Source: Candidatus Hepatoplasma crinochetorum (GTDB lineage Bacteria > Bacillota_I > Bacilli_A > Mycoplasmatales > Hepatoplasmataceae). Taken from it: 64,000 nucleotides of DNA. Numbering within the stretch: the first letter of the stretch is position 1; each line of letters begins with the position of its first letter. The stretch lies in assembly GCA_001179805.1 (NCBI GenBank), contig CWGI01000001.1:537755-601754 (forward strand). The letters run 5' to 3'. This document shows positions 22,128 to 32,055 of the stretch, piece after piece. The notes under the pieces were generated by a model, which had not been told where the DNA came from, searched no databases, and saw only the letters and a list, made by a program, of their open reading frames with translations. The position numbers were made by a program, and so were the translations under genes.

Positions 22128-22165
22128 TTTTATTTTCTCACTTTCTTTTGATTTGATTATTAATT

Positions 22166-22171
22166 TATAAT
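22166..22171 (+). promoter_or_regulatory. -10 box directly upstream of rsgA
   Basis: TATAAT ends 6 bp before the rsgA ATG, so transcription would begin at or next to the start codon, suggesting a leaderless mRNA. No Shine-Dalgarno is present in the gap. Confidence 0.5.
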
Positions 22172-22177
22172 TTAATT

Positions 22178-23038
22178 ATGATTGGATTAATAATTTATTC
22201 AAGCGGTGGTAATTATCGTGTAAAAACCGATCAAGGAATTTTTAAGTGTAAACCAATTGGATTATTTCGTAAAAATAATATTGAATTAGTTGTGGGCGAT
22301 AAAGTAAATATAAAAATTGATCAAACAATTGGACAAGAAAATTTAAATACAATTAATAAACTTTATGAAAGAAAAAATGAGTTTATTAGACCAAGAATTT
22401 CGAATATAGATTATGTAATAATAGTAACATCTGTTGTTGAACCTTATTTTAATCATTTTTATTTAAATAAAGTTATTTCTTTTTTTCAAATAAAAAAAAT
22501 TAAACCGATTCTTATATTTACGAAAGTAGATTTAAATAAGAATCAAAAAAATTTAGATTTAATAAATAAATATAAAAAATTAAATTATGAAATATTTATT
22601 TTTAAAAATTATATTGATTTAAAAGAAAGAGAAAGATTTTTAAATTTAATAGAAAATAAATTTTCAATATTAACGGGACAAAGTGGAGTAGGGAAATCAA
22701 CGTTTCTAAATTTTATTGATCAAAACTTAAAATTAAAGACAGCTCAAATTTCGTTTGCTTTAAATCGCGGAAAACATACAACTAGACATTATGAAGCTTT
22801 TGAGATCATTAATAATTCCTTTATTGTTGATAGCCCTGGTTTCTCAAGTTTCAAAATAGATTTAGAAGTAAATCAAATTGCAAAAAATTTTTTAAATTTT
22901 TCAAAATTATTTAATAAATGTGAATTTAAAGATTGCATACATTTAAATGAAAGTAATTGCTATATTAAAAAAACAGTTGATTTGATTTTTTATAATGATT
23001 ATTTAAAATTGATTAAGGAATTAAAGGAAAAATACTAA
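22178..23038 (+). CDS. rsgA: Small ribosomal subunit biogenesis GTPase RsgA
   Basis: RsgA is a circularly permuted GTPase that tests 30S maturation. The 286-residue protein begins with an OB-fold, then has G4 T-K-V-D (about 115-118), G1 G-Q-S-G-V-G-K-S (167-174) and G3 D-S-P-G (218-221), the permuted order. It ends with the zinc site C-x5-C-x-H-x6-C (C-E-F-K-D-C-I-H...C). It lies between ribF and rpsO, which are normally adjacent. Confidence 0.94.
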   Translation: MIGLIIYSSGGNYRVKTDQGIFKCKPIGLFRKNNIELVVGDKVNIKIDQTIGQENLNTINKLYERKNEFIRPRISNIDYVIIVTSVVEPYFNHFYLNKVISFFQIKKIKPILIFTKVDLNKNQKNLDLINKYKKLNYEIFIFKNYIDLKERERFLNLIENKFSILTGQSGVGKSTFLNFIDQNLKLKTAQISFALNRGKHTTRHYEAFEIINNSFIVDSPGFSSFKIDLEVNQIAKNFLNFSKLFNKCEFKDCIHLNESNCYIKKTVDLIFYNDYLKLIKELKEKY

Positions 23039-23061
23039 TTTTAATATATAATATTATCAAT

Positions 23062-23331
23062 ATGAAAATTACATCAGAAAGAAAGAAAGACTTAATTAAA
23101 GAATTTGGATTGAACGAAAAAAATACTGGTAAAACAGAGGTTCAAATTGCTATTCTAACAGATGAAATTAAAAATTTAACTGAGCATTTAAAATCAAATA
23201 AAAAAGATTTTCATTCAAAACTGGGACTTAACAAAAAAGTTTCAAAAAGAACTTCTTTATTAAAATATTTACAAAAAAAAGATAATGATAGTTACAAAGA
23301 AATTACTAAATTATTAAAAATTCGTAAATAA
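23062..23331 (+). CDS. rpsO: 30S ribosomal protein S15
   Basis: S15 binds the 16S rRNA central domain and bridge B4. The 89-residue protein shows the four-helix family pattern with N-T-G-K-T-E-V-Q-I-A-I-L-T, H-L-K-S-N-K-K-D and L-L-K-Y-L-Q-K-K-D. A TATAAT lies 9 bp before the ATG without a Shine-Dalgarno, so the mRNA may have a very short leader. A terminator follows. Confidence 0.96.
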   Translation: MKITSERKKDLIKEFGLNEKNTGKTEVQIAILTDEIKNLTEHLKSNKKDFHSKLGLNKKVSKRTSLLKYLQKKDNDSYKEITKLLKIRK

Positions 23332-23360
23332 AATTAAAAGCCACTAATCCCGCTACATTA

Positions 23361-23390
23361 AAAAAGACCTAAAAATTAGGTCTTTTTTTT
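23361..23390 (+). terminator. Rho-independent terminator after rpsO
   Basis: Arms AAAGACCTAA and TTAGGTCTTT pair perfectly around an AAA loop and are followed by a T-run. Confidence 0.9.
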
Positions 23391-23395
23391 TACAT

Positions 23396-23523
23396 AAAAA
23401 AAGAGAGTAAGAATAAATCCTACTCTCAAAATTAGTGTAAAGAATAAATAAAAGTAATTATGTAAAAGGGGATTAAATTAAATTGAGTTAATCAAAGTTT
23501 GGTTACTAGTTGTCCTAATAACC
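23396..23523 (-). ncRNA. Candidate small non-coding RNA of about 130 nt
   Basis: On the minus strand, TTGTCT (23557-23552), a 16-bp spacer and TATAAT (23535-23530) form the best sigma-A-type promoter seen in the window. The predicted RNA begins near 23523. Its first bases fold into a 9-bp hairpin with arms GGTTATTAG and CTAGTAACC around GACAA. It ends with a 10-bp stem (GAGAGTAGGA/TCTTACTCTC, loop TTTAT; 23403-23427 region) and a run of seven T. No open frame of useful length or ribosome site lies inside. Its family is not recognised. Confidence 0.75.
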
Positions 23524-23529
23524 ACGTTT

Positions 23530-23557
23530 ATTATACCCTAAAAATTTAAAAAGACAA
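23530..23557 (-). promoter_or_regulatory. Promoter of the minus-strand small RNA
   Basis: -35 TTGTCT and -10 TATAAT with a 16-bp spacer on the minus strand, pointing away from acpS into the rpsO-acpS gap. Confidence 0.75.
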
Positions 23558-23651
23558 AATTTTTATTTTAAATCAATCGGCTTTATAAAACTTTTTATTT
23601 TTTTCTTAAATTGATTAATTAAAATTAATTATAATTTTATGGAAAGAGCAA

Positions 23652-23990
23652 ATGGAAAATATAAGTATTGGAATTGATATCGTTGAAAACAAGAGATTAA
23701 ACAATATTAATTTGATTAAAAGATTTTTATCAGAAGAAGAATTTAAATTTTTTAATGATATTAAAAACAAAAAAGAAGCTTTAGGATATGCTTCTGGAAG
23801 ATTTGCTGCAAAAGAAGCAATAATTAAAGCATATAATAAAGAGATTTCTTCATCTAATATTAAAATTGTAAATAATAATTATGGAAAACCAATAGTTTTT
23901 TTAGATAATAAGAAAGTAAATAATTTATTTATATCTATTTCTCATGAAAAAAATTATACAGTTGCTTTTGCTATTTTATTAAAAAATTAA
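23652..23990 (+). CDS. acpS: Holo-[acyl-carrier-protein] synthase
   Basis: AcpS transfers the 4'-phosphopantetheine arm of CoA to acyl carrier protein. The 112-residue protein has the magnesium-binding start G-I-D-I-V-E, the central G-R-F-A-A-K-E-A-I-I-K-A and I-S-I-S-H-E-K-N-Y-T near the end. The ATG at 23652 follows a purine-rich GGAAAGAG. The next gene, plsC, also serves lipid synthesis. Confidence 0.93.
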   Translation: MENISIGIDIVENKRLNNINLIKRFLSEEEFKFFNDIKNKKEALGYASGRFAAKEAIIKAYNKEISSSNIKIVNNNYGKPIVFLDNKKVNNLFISISHEKNYTVAFAILLKN

Positions 23991-24012
23991 ATTGAAAGGG
24001 AAATTTTATAAA

Positions 24013-24906
24013 ATGCTTGAATATATTAAAAATTTCTTTAGAATAATTTGATTCTCTTTATTTGAAGTTCATTCTTTAAAAAGAGGATCAAAAAAATTAA
24101 AAAAATGAATTAAAAAAAATAGACGTGAACAAGATCCAAATTTACATCCATTTTCTAAAAGATGGAAGTATATTTATAAAAAAATTCGTCAATTTAACCG
24201 CAGAGCAGGAATAAAAATTAAAGTTATAGGAGAAGAAAATATTCCAAGTGGATCGGCTTGAATTGTTCCTAATCATACTTCTAATTTAGATGGTTTTTAT
24301 TTAATAGAGGCTTTGGGTTCAAAATTAGAACTAACTTCAGTTGCAAGGGATGGAATTAAAAAATCTCGATTAACCAGTGGTTATTTTCTTGGCTCAGATT
24401 CATTTTATTTAAATAGAGCCAATATAAGAGAGTCTTTTACAGTTCTTACACAGACTGCTCAATATATAAAAAAAAATAATCGAGGAGTAATTATTTTTCC
24501 CGAAGGAACAAGATCATTATCAACAGATTTATTAGACTTTAAATGTGGTAATTTTAAATTTCCACAAAAATATGCAATACCAATTTTACCGATTACTATT
24601 CTTGGCACATTACAGGCAAAACATTTTTTTAGTTTTAAGTATCGAGAAATTAAAGTTATTGTTCATAAACCAATTAAATCAATTCAGCACATTAAATTAC
24701 CAACAGATATTTTATGTAGAAATATTCGTAATACAATTAAAAATGAACTTGATAAATATCAAAAAAATCTTTCACCTAAAGAATTAAAACATTTTCTAAA
24801 ATTAAAAGAAAAATCAAAAGTAAAACAATATAAAAAAAATCTTAAATTAAATAAAGAAATCCAAAAATCTTTAGAAGAAAGTGTAGAAATAGAAAATGAT
24901 AAATAA
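24013..24906 (+). CDS. plsC: 1-acyl-sn-glycerol-3-phosphate acyltransferase (PlsC family)
   Basis: Adds the second acyl chain to lysophosphatidate in membrane lipid synthesis. The 297-residue protein has the acyltransferase motifs N-H-T-S-N-L-D (87-93, the N-H-x4-D type) and F-P-E-G-T-R-S (162-168). A hydrophobic N-terminal helix precedes a basic region, and the C-terminal 50 residues are Lys-rich. Three TGA codons lie in the first 85 codons. It overlaps the next gene by 11 bp. Confidence 0.9.
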
Positions 24907-26191
24907 TATTACAGAAATTATCAGCAAAAAAGCAAATAAAAAAGAATTAACTGATCAAGAAATTGATTTTTTTGTTAATAATTTACATAAAAAAATCAAA
25001 AAATATCAAATATCAGCGATGCTTATGGCGATTAAAATAAATGGTTTAAATGATCGAGAACTTATTACTTATCATAATGCGATTCTTAATTCAGGAAAAA
25101 TTTTAGATTTAGACGAAGAAAGATTTGATAAGCATTCTACAGGCGGACTCGGAGATAAAGTTTCTATTATTCTTGCACCTATTTTAGAAGCAATGGGAAT
25201 AAGATTTTGAAAATTAAGTGGAAGAGGATTGGGATTTACAGGTGGAACGATTGATAAATTAGAATCAATCAAAAAATTTAATACAAATTATAGTCTTAAT
25301 ACAATTTTAAAAACAGATCTCTCAAAACATAATTTAATAATAGGTCAATCAAAAAATTTGGTTCCTGCTGATAAATATACTTATTCAATAAGAGATACTT
25401 CTGGTTCTGTTGATTCAACCGAACTTATTGCTGCTTCAGTTATGAGTAAAAAAATTGCAATGGGTGCTAAAAATATTTTAATAGATCTAAAAGTTGGAAG
25501 CGGGGCTTTTTTTAAGGATTTAAAAAGTGCAGAAAAATTAGGACAGAAATTAAAATTATTAGGAAAAAAGAATAATCGTAATGTTTATATTTTATATACA
25601 AATATGAATGAACCTTTAGGAAAATCAATTGGTAATTCAATCGAAATAAAAGAAGCGATAAGCTTTTTAAAAAATGAATATAAAGATTCAGATTTAGAAG
25701 AAGTTTTACGTAAAATTTCAACTGAATTTTACATTAAAAGATATAAAGTTTCAAAAAAAGAAGCTAATGAAAAATTTAATAGTATCTTAAATAATCATGA
25801 AGGATACGATGTTTTTTTAAAAATCTTAGAAAATCAGAAGGTTAAAATTAAAGATTTTAAAGAAAGTAAAATATTTTCACCAAAATATAATGAAAGAATA
25901 ATTGCTCATAAAAGTGGATATTTTAAATTTAAAAATCTAGAAGATTTAGGATATTTTCTAATTGATATTAAAGCTGGAAGAAGAAGTGATCATGACGTAA
26001 TTTATAATCATTCAGGAATCGATTTTTTTGTAAAAAATGGTGATTTTATTAATAAAGGAGATCTTCTTGCCAAAATTTATACAAAAGAAAGATTATCAAA
26101 AGAACAAATTGATCAATTCAATCAAACTTTTTTAATTTTAAAAGAAAAAATAGAAAAAGAAAAAATAATTCTAAAGGAAGATAAATGGTAG
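24896..26191 (+). CDS. Pyrimidine-nucleoside (thymidine) phosphorylase
   Basis: Reversibly splits thymidine, deoxyuridine or uridine into base and (deoxy)ribose-1-phosphate, a salvage step common in mollicutes. The 431-residue protein has the family signature D-K-H-S-T-G-G-L-G-D-K-V-S (residues 78-90), S-G-R-G-L-G-F-T-G-G-T and the G-R-R-S-D-H region. Length matches deoA/pdp. It starts inside plsC and overlaps scpA by 7 bp. The sequence alone does not separate thymidine- from pyrimidine-specific forms. Confidence 0.9.
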
Positions 26192-26937
26192 AAAAAGGAC
26201 AATTTAAAATTGATAAATACGAAGGACCTCTAGATTTATTACTTGAACTTATTAAAAGTAAGAAAATGGATATCACAGAAATTTCCCTTGTTGAGATTGC
26301 AGATCAATTTGTACAAATTGTAAATAATTTAGAAATAATAAATCTTGATCTTGTTTCAGAATATTTTTTATTGGCAACACAACTTTTAGATTATAAAGCA
26401 AAATATTTGCTTGCAATTGAAGAGGGAAAAGATTTTGCGAAAAAACTAGAATCATCGGAAGAAGATTTATTGCAAAGATTAATAATTTATGAAAGCTATA
26501 AAAAAGCAAGTAAAAAAATGTTTGATCTTTATAAAAATAATGTTTTTTTTTCTCGTAAAGATGATCAACTTGAAGAATATTTATTAACAAATACCGACAA
26601 AAGATATCAATTGATTAGTAAGGGTGTAATTGATATTGAAAAAGCGATTGATCGTATTTATAAAGTATTGGAAAAAAATAAACAATTCAATACAACTTTA
26701 ACAATTAAAAGAATTTCGATTGAAGATAGAAAGAAGGAATTACTTCAAATTTTAAAAGGGAAAGCTAAAAATTATAAATTTTCAAATTTAATTAATTTTG
26801 AAAATTTTTCAAGATATGTAATTGCAGTAACTTTGCTTTGCTTATTGGAAATGGCAGCAAATGATCAATTAGAATTAAGACAAAATATTGATTTTTCTGA
26901 TATTTTAATTACCAAAAAAGAAAATTTAAATTTATAA
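26185..26937 (+). CDS. scpA: Segregation and condensation protein A
   Basis: ScpA is the kleisin subunit of the SMC-ScpAB condensin. The 250-residue product begins with the family pattern F-K-I-D-K-Y-E-G-P-L-D-L-L-L-E-L-I and continues with the K-M-D-I-T-E-I and L-L-D-Y-K-A-K-Y-L-L helices. The C-terminal winged-helix region ends with E-M-A-A-N-D-Q. scpB follows 32 bp later. Confidence 0.93.
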   Translation: MVEKGQFKIDKYEGPLDLLLELIKSKKMDITEISLVEIADQFVQIVNNLEIINLDLVSEYFLLATQLLDYKAKYLLAIEEGKDFAKKLESSEEDLLQRLIIYESYKKASKKMFDLYKNNVFFSRKDDQLEEYLLTNTDKRYQLISKGVIDIEKAIDRIYKVLEKNKQFNTTLTIKRISIEDRKKELLQILKGKAKNYKFSNLINFENFSRYVIAVTLLCLLEMAANDQLELRQNIDFSDILITKKENLNL

Positions 26938-26969
26938 TTTTTAAAATTTTGTCGAAAATGAGGATACAC

Positions 26970-27671
26970 ATGAATATAAAAATTTTAGAAGCTTTGCTTT
27001 TTTTAAAAGGACAAGAAGGTATAAAAATTTCAGAATTAGGATTAATTCTTAAAAAATCAAAAAAAGAAATAATTAAAAATTTAGAAAAACTTGATGATTT
27101 TTTGATAAAAACAGAATCACCATTTATTATTAAAAATATTGAAGATTTCTATTGATTATCAGTAAATCAAGAGATTGGACTCGAACTCACAAAGATTCTA
27201 AAAAAAGATGTTTCAATCAGACTTTCTAAAAGTTTGATTGAAACATTAACAATTATTGCGTATAATCAACCGACCACAAAAGCAGATGTTGAAAAAATAA
27301 GAGGATTTGGGGCAGAATATGCATTTGCAAAATTAATTGATTATAACTTGATTGAAGATTTGGGAATTGATAAAAATAGAAAAGGAAATCCAAGAATTTA
27401 TCAAACAACTTTTTATTTTTTGAAATTATTTAATTTAAAATCACTTTCTGATCTCCCTGTTCTAAAAAAGGATTTTTTAGAAAGAACAGAGGAATTAAAT
27501 CTTTTAGATTACCAAAATGAAAATGATTTAAAATTAAATTATCACAATAATATTAGAGAAAAAGAAGTTAAGAAAATTTCAGAAAATGAAAATGAATTAA
27601 AAGATTTTCAAGTCGATGATATTAAAAATAATTTTGAGAAAACAATCGAGATAGATCAAAATGAATTATAA
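26970..27671 (+). CDS. scpB: Segregation and condensation protein B
   Basis: ScpB binds ScpA and the SMC neck in the condensin complex. The 233-residue protein has two winged-helix domains (E-A-L-L-F-L-K-G-Q-E-G near the start; E-T-L-T-I-I-A-Y-N-Q-P-T-T-K-A-D-V-E-K-I-R-G central, a family hallmark) and an acidic, Asn-rich tail. ATG 26970 is preferred over the in-frame TTG at 26949 because GAGGA lies 5 bp before it. It overlaps rluB by 11 bp. Confidence 0.93.
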
Positions 27672-28392
27672 AAAAGCAGAAAGAATTCAAAAGTTAATTG
27701 CAAATTATGGTAATTATTCACGTAGAGAAGTTGAAAAATTAATTAAAGAAAAAAAAGTTTTTAAAAATAAAGAACTTGTGAAACTTGGAGATCTAGCTAC
27801 GATTGAAGATACTATAGTCATTAATAATCAAAAAATAAAATTTAATTTAAAATATGATTATTTTTTATTAAATAAACCTAAAGGTTATATATGCAATCGT
27901 ATTGATCAAAAGAATCGTTCTGTTATCTCGCTTATTAATAATTACAAAAATCGCAATTTATTTACAATTGGAAGATTGGATGTAAATACAACTGGGCTTA
28001 TTATAGTTACAAATGATGGAAATCTAAAAAAACTTGTTGAAAGTCCTGCGAGTAAAATAAAAAAAGTATATCTTGTTTGATTACAAAAAAAGATTAATTC
28101 TAATGATCTTAAAAGTTTAATAAAAGGTGTTGAATTAGAGGATGGTTATATTACAAAACCAATCGAAAAGATTAAGATTATTAGTAATGATGAAAATATT
28201 TTGATAAAATTATCGATTACTGAAGGCAAAAAAAATCAAATTAAAAGAATGTTTGAGGCACTTGATAATAGAGTTATTAATTTAAAAAGAGTTCAGATTG
28301 GACAATTAAAATTAGGTTCAATTAAAATTAAAGAATATAGCAAAATAAATAAACAAGAAATTTATAAAATGTTAGCAATAAAAATAAATTAA
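27661..28392 (+). CDS. rluB: 23S rRNA pseudouridine synthase, RluB/RsuA family
   Basis: The 243-residue protein has an N-terminal S4-type RNA-binding domain (R-I-Q-K-L-I-A-N-Y-G, S-R-R-E-V-E) and the RsuA-family catalytic motif G-R-L-D-V-N-T-T-G-L with the nucleophile Asp. The C-terminal G-K-K-N-Q-I-K-R-M-F segment is also typical. scpA-scpB-rluB is the standard order. Members pseudouridylate helix 89/90 uridines of 23S rRNA; exact site is inferred. Confidence 0.9.
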
Positions 28393-28403
28393 AAGGAGGG
28401 AAA

Positions 28404-30086
28404 ATGGATAATAATACTGAAAAAAATCAAAAATTGGATACATTTTATAGTAATCCTAACCTTTGAAAAACTTATTTTCGTATTAGTGTTCCTGTAATAA
28501 TATTAATGTTATCAACGGCGAGTTACTCGCTTATTGATTCTATTATTTCTACTGCTTATATAGATGGCTCGGCTTTTTTTGGTAGTGAAAATTTAAATGC
28601 TGCTGATGTTTTAAGTGTTGCTACTCCTTTCATTGTTTTTATGTTCACAATTTCATATCTTTTTGTGGTCGGAGTTGGGTTATTTATACCGATTGTTCTT
28701 GGAAAGAAAGATTATCAAGTTGCTCATAAAATAATTGGAGAAGGGATGACTCTTTCAATTGTCTTTGGGGCGCTTACAATTTTAGTATTTTATTTTCTTT
28801 CTGAACCTTGAATGAATTTCTTTGCAAATAAAAATGATGCTTTTACAGAAGAAGCAATTAATCAAGGTGTTCTTTATATGCAAATTACAACTCTCGCCGT
28901 TGCTTTTAATGGAATAAGAGATGTAATTGTTCGTGCCCTTAGAGTAGAAGGAAAAAATATCCCGTCTGCTTTAATTCCGATCATTGCCCTTCCTGTAAAT
29001 TTAGGATTTGATGTAATTTTTATGAATCCTAATTTACTTGGAATGGGATTAGAAGGGGCGGCCTGAGCCACCGTAATTGGGGCTTTTGTTGGGGCTCTTG
29101 CTGGTATTTTATATGCAGTTTATTTAAATTTTAAAAATGATACATATATAAGTTTTAATTTAAAATATTGAACTCCTAGTTGAAAAATTTCAAGTACAAT
29201 TATGATTTATGGTTTTAGTTCATTTTATTATCGAACAACAATCATTTTCTTTATTTTGTGATATGTTTATTTTTTAAATTTATTAGATGGACAATTGGCT
29301 GAACAAGGAACGATCTCGTCTTTTAATAAATATTCTACGGCTTCGATTCAGACAATTTTCTTTGTAAATGCAGTCGCCTCCGGATTTGGACAGGGAGGTT
29401 CTGTTCTTTTAGCTTATCATTATGGTCATAAAAATTATGATGTTGTTGAAAGGGGTCTGAAAATTTCTTTTGTTTATAATATTTTGGCCGAAAGTGTAGT
29501 TGTAATTTTTCTTCTTGCTTTTGCTAGTTACATAATGCAAATTTATGATGTAAATGTGTTTTCATCAATTGATCCTCCTACATCTGATCAATTAGGACTT
29601 TATTCTAATTTCTTTAGATTAACAATTCTTGGATTACCTTTAGTTTTATTACAAACACCAGAAACAATGTTTTATGGCTTACGGAAACAACCGCGAATCC
29701 TCGCGATTCACTCGACAATTTCAAATATTATTATCGGTCCTTTTTTATTCTGAGTAATGTATCAAACGATTGATATATCGAGTGCTTCTAGCAATCCTAA
29801 TTTACTTTTCCCTTACTTTACTTCAATGGTGATAATAGGAATCGTTGAATTGGCAATAACTTCACCATTTATGAGTTATTCTTATCATACGATCGGCGAT
29901 GAAAAAACAACTTTATTACAATATTGAAAACAAAAATATATCAACAAAAATTATCAAAATCCAAATTTTACTGATAAAAAACATAAATTTTGATCATTAG
30001 ATTTTATAAAAAATAAAGAAATTAATGGTGAAAAAAATGAAAATAAAAAGGAGAAAAATAAAAATGATCAAAAAAGAAAAAAATAA
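28404..30086 (+). CDS. MATE family efflux transporter
   Basis: The 560-residue protein has about twelve hydrophobic segments in two homologous halves. A P-V-I-I-L-M-L-S-T-A-S-Y-S-L-I-D-S-I near the N-terminus and F-G-Q-G-G-S-V-L-L-A-Y-H-Y-G in the second half resemble the MATE cation/drug antiporter pattern. The last 30 residues are a charged Lys/Asn-rich cytosolic tail. A strong AAAGGAGGG ribosome site precedes the ATG. The 3' end overlaps the next gene by 23 bp in a different frame. Substrate unknown. Confidence 0.85.
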
Positions 30087-30918
30087 ACAATTTAAATTGA
30101 AAAAAGAAACTAATTATCTTTTTGCAACCGATCTTGATGGAACTTTTTTAACTTCTTATCGTGATTCAATGCATGTTGATAATTATAAAGCGATAAAAAT
30201 GGTTAAAGAACATAATTTTCCTTTTGTAATTGCAACTGGACGCAGTTGATGATGAGCTAAAAAAATTTATGATCAATTAGGACTTGTCGACGCTTCAATT
30301 CATTTTTCAGGAGCACAAATTCATAATGTTAATAATAATACTTTTAAAATTAATTTTAAACATAAATTTGAAGATATATATAGTTATATAAAAAAAGAAG
30401 AAATTATTGAAATTGTAAAGGAAAATAATTTAATTGAAAAAGTTGATTTCTTTAGTGTTGTTGGGAAGGAACATCAAGCTGAATTTTCTGAAATGGAGGA
30501 TATTGATAAATTATTTTTTGATGCTTTTGAATTTGTTTGCGTGATAAAAGATAATCCTCGTTACGGTTATAAATTACTTATAGAATTAAAAAATAAATAT
30601 CAAAAGCGATTTGTGATTAAATATTGAAAACATGGGGAAATGCGAGAAATTGTTTTTTCTCCTCCCGAAACAGATAAAGCAATTGCTCTTAAATATGTCT
30701 TAGAACAATATAATATGACAGAAAAAAACTTAATTTATTTTGGGGATAATATAAATGATATCGAAGCATTAAAATTAGCAAAAATAAGTTATGCTCCCAA
30801 AAATGCCTCAAAAGAAGCTTTGAATGCAGCAAAAGAAATTTTAGATAATACAAATGATCAAGGAGCGGTTGCCAAAAAAATAATTCAATTATTAGATGAT
30901 CTCGATAATGAAAAATAA
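30064..30918 (+). CDS. Cof-type HAD-superfamily phosphatase
   Basis: The 284-residue protein has HAD motif I D-L-D-G-T (Asp23 nucleophile, Asp25 acid/base), a Thr-containing motif II A-T-G-R-S, and motif IV G-D-N-I-N-D, with a C2-type cap between. Cof-type enzymes dephosphorylate sugar phosphates, FMN or pyridoxal phosphate; specificity cannot be read. ATG 30064 was chosen because AAGGAG lies 10 bp upstream, although an in-frame start exists at 30025. Three consecutive Trp codons (TGA TGA TGA minus-one pattern W-W-W) occur after motif II. Confidence 0.85.
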
Positions 30919-31681
30919 TTTAAATAAAATAATATCGATTAAAAATGAAAAAATTAATTATTTTTATAAATTAAAACAGAAAAAATATATTTTAAAGGAA
31001 AAATTATTTTTAATAGAAGGTAAAAATATAATAATAGAAGCTCTTAAAAATGATTATGTTGAAACAATTTTGCTTTTAGATCAAAATGATTATAAAGATT
31101 TTAAAGGCCAAAAAATTCTTGTAAATCAAAAAATTATCGATAAATTATCTTTTAATAAAATTGGTAATCAGGCTATTGCGATTTGTAAAATAAAAAATGA
31201 TTTATTTATTGAAAATAAACAAAATTTTAAAAAAATAATTGTCCTAGATAAAATTCAAGATCCGATAAATTTAGGATTAATCATAAGAAGTACATTAGGA
31301 TTTAATTTTGATGCAATTTATGTTTTAGATCAAAGTGTTTTTTTATATAATAATCGTGTAATAAGCGGTTCACAAGGAACAATTTTTTCGCTACCTGTTT
31401 TCTATTTAAAAGATCTAAATTTGCTAGATGAATATCAAAAATATCTCTTTTTAATCGATCCTAAAGCAGAAAAATTATTGGATATTAAAATTATTAAAGA
31501 AAATAAAATTGCTCTTGTTTTTGGTAATGAAGGAAAAGGAATAAGTGATAAATTTTTAAACTTAAAAAATAGTAAAAAGGTTTATATTGAAACTGCAAAT
31601 AATCTTGATTCTTTTAATGTTGCAATCTCAGCTTCAATCGCGCTCTTTTATTTTCAAATAATTAGCAAAAATAATTTATAA
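30908..31681 (+). CDS. SpoU/TrmH family RNA 2'-O-methyltransferase
   Basis: The 257-residue protein has a substrate-binding N-terminal domain (F-L-I-E-G-K-N-I-I-I-E-A) and the knotted SPOUT domain with the three family motifs: D-P-I-N-L-G-L-I-I-R-S, F-G-N-E-G-K-G-I-S, and S-F-N-V-A-I-S-A-S-I-A-L. Such enzymes methylate ribose in tRNA or 23S rRNA; the target cannot be fixed here. An alternative in-frame ATG at 30896 would add four residues. Confidence 0.88.
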   Translation: MKNNLNKIISIKNEKINYFYKLKQKKYILKEKLFLIEGKNIIIEALKNDYVETILLLDQNDYKDFKGQKILVNQKIIDKLSFNKIGNQAIAICKIKNDLFIENKQNFKKIIVLDKIQDPINLGLIIRSTLGFNFDAIYVLDQSVFLYNNRVISGSQGTIFSLPVFYLKDLNLLDEYQKYLFLIDPKAEKLLDIKIIKENKIALVFGNEGKGISDKFLNLKNSKKVYIETANNLDSFNVAISASIALFYFQIISKNNL

Positions 31682-31721
31682 TTATTCTATGAAATTTTAA
31701 AATTTTGTTGAAGGAGTTTTT

Positions 31722-32048
31722 ATGATTATAGAATTTACGGAAAATAAATTTAAGGAACTTATTAAGAATAAAAAATTATTTGTTATCGATTATTTTGCTA
31801 CTTGATGTGGTCCTTGTAAAATGTTTGGTCCTATTTATGAAGAGGCATCAAAATTAGAAAAGTACACAAAGAAAAATTTTACTTTTGTTAAACTTGATGT
31901 CGATCAAAATACCAATTTTGCTGCTGATCAAGGTGTAACATCTGTTCCAACAGTTATTATTTATAAAGATGGAAAAGAATTTAAACGTTGATCAGGGGCG
32001 ATTAATTTAAATAGTTTAAAAAGTAATTTAAATGAAGCACTGAATTAA
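31722..32048 (+). CDS. trxA: Thioredoxin
   Basis: The 108-residue protein has the redox site W-C-G-P-C (residues 28-32), with Trp28 encoded by TGA, and the cis-proline motif S-V-P-T near residue 76. It keeps cytosolic protein thiols reduced. An AAGGAG ribosome site lies 5 bp before the ATG. Two TGA codons break the frame under the standard code. Confidence 0.96.
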
Positions 32049-32055
32049 TTAAAAA

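Larger units (their letters stand above)
23332..23651. other. Intergenic region rpsO-acpS holding two facing terminators and a small RNA gene
   Basis: This 320-bp gap contains the rpsO terminator, a second terminator that functions on the opposite strand, the minus-strand small RNA described separately, and a TATAAT at 23630-23635 that probably serves acpS. No protein-coding frame of note was seen. Confidence 0.7.

Noticed and set aside
26273..26590. Minus-strand 105-codon frame within scpA
   Set aside because: Antisense to a well-supported gene with no start signal.
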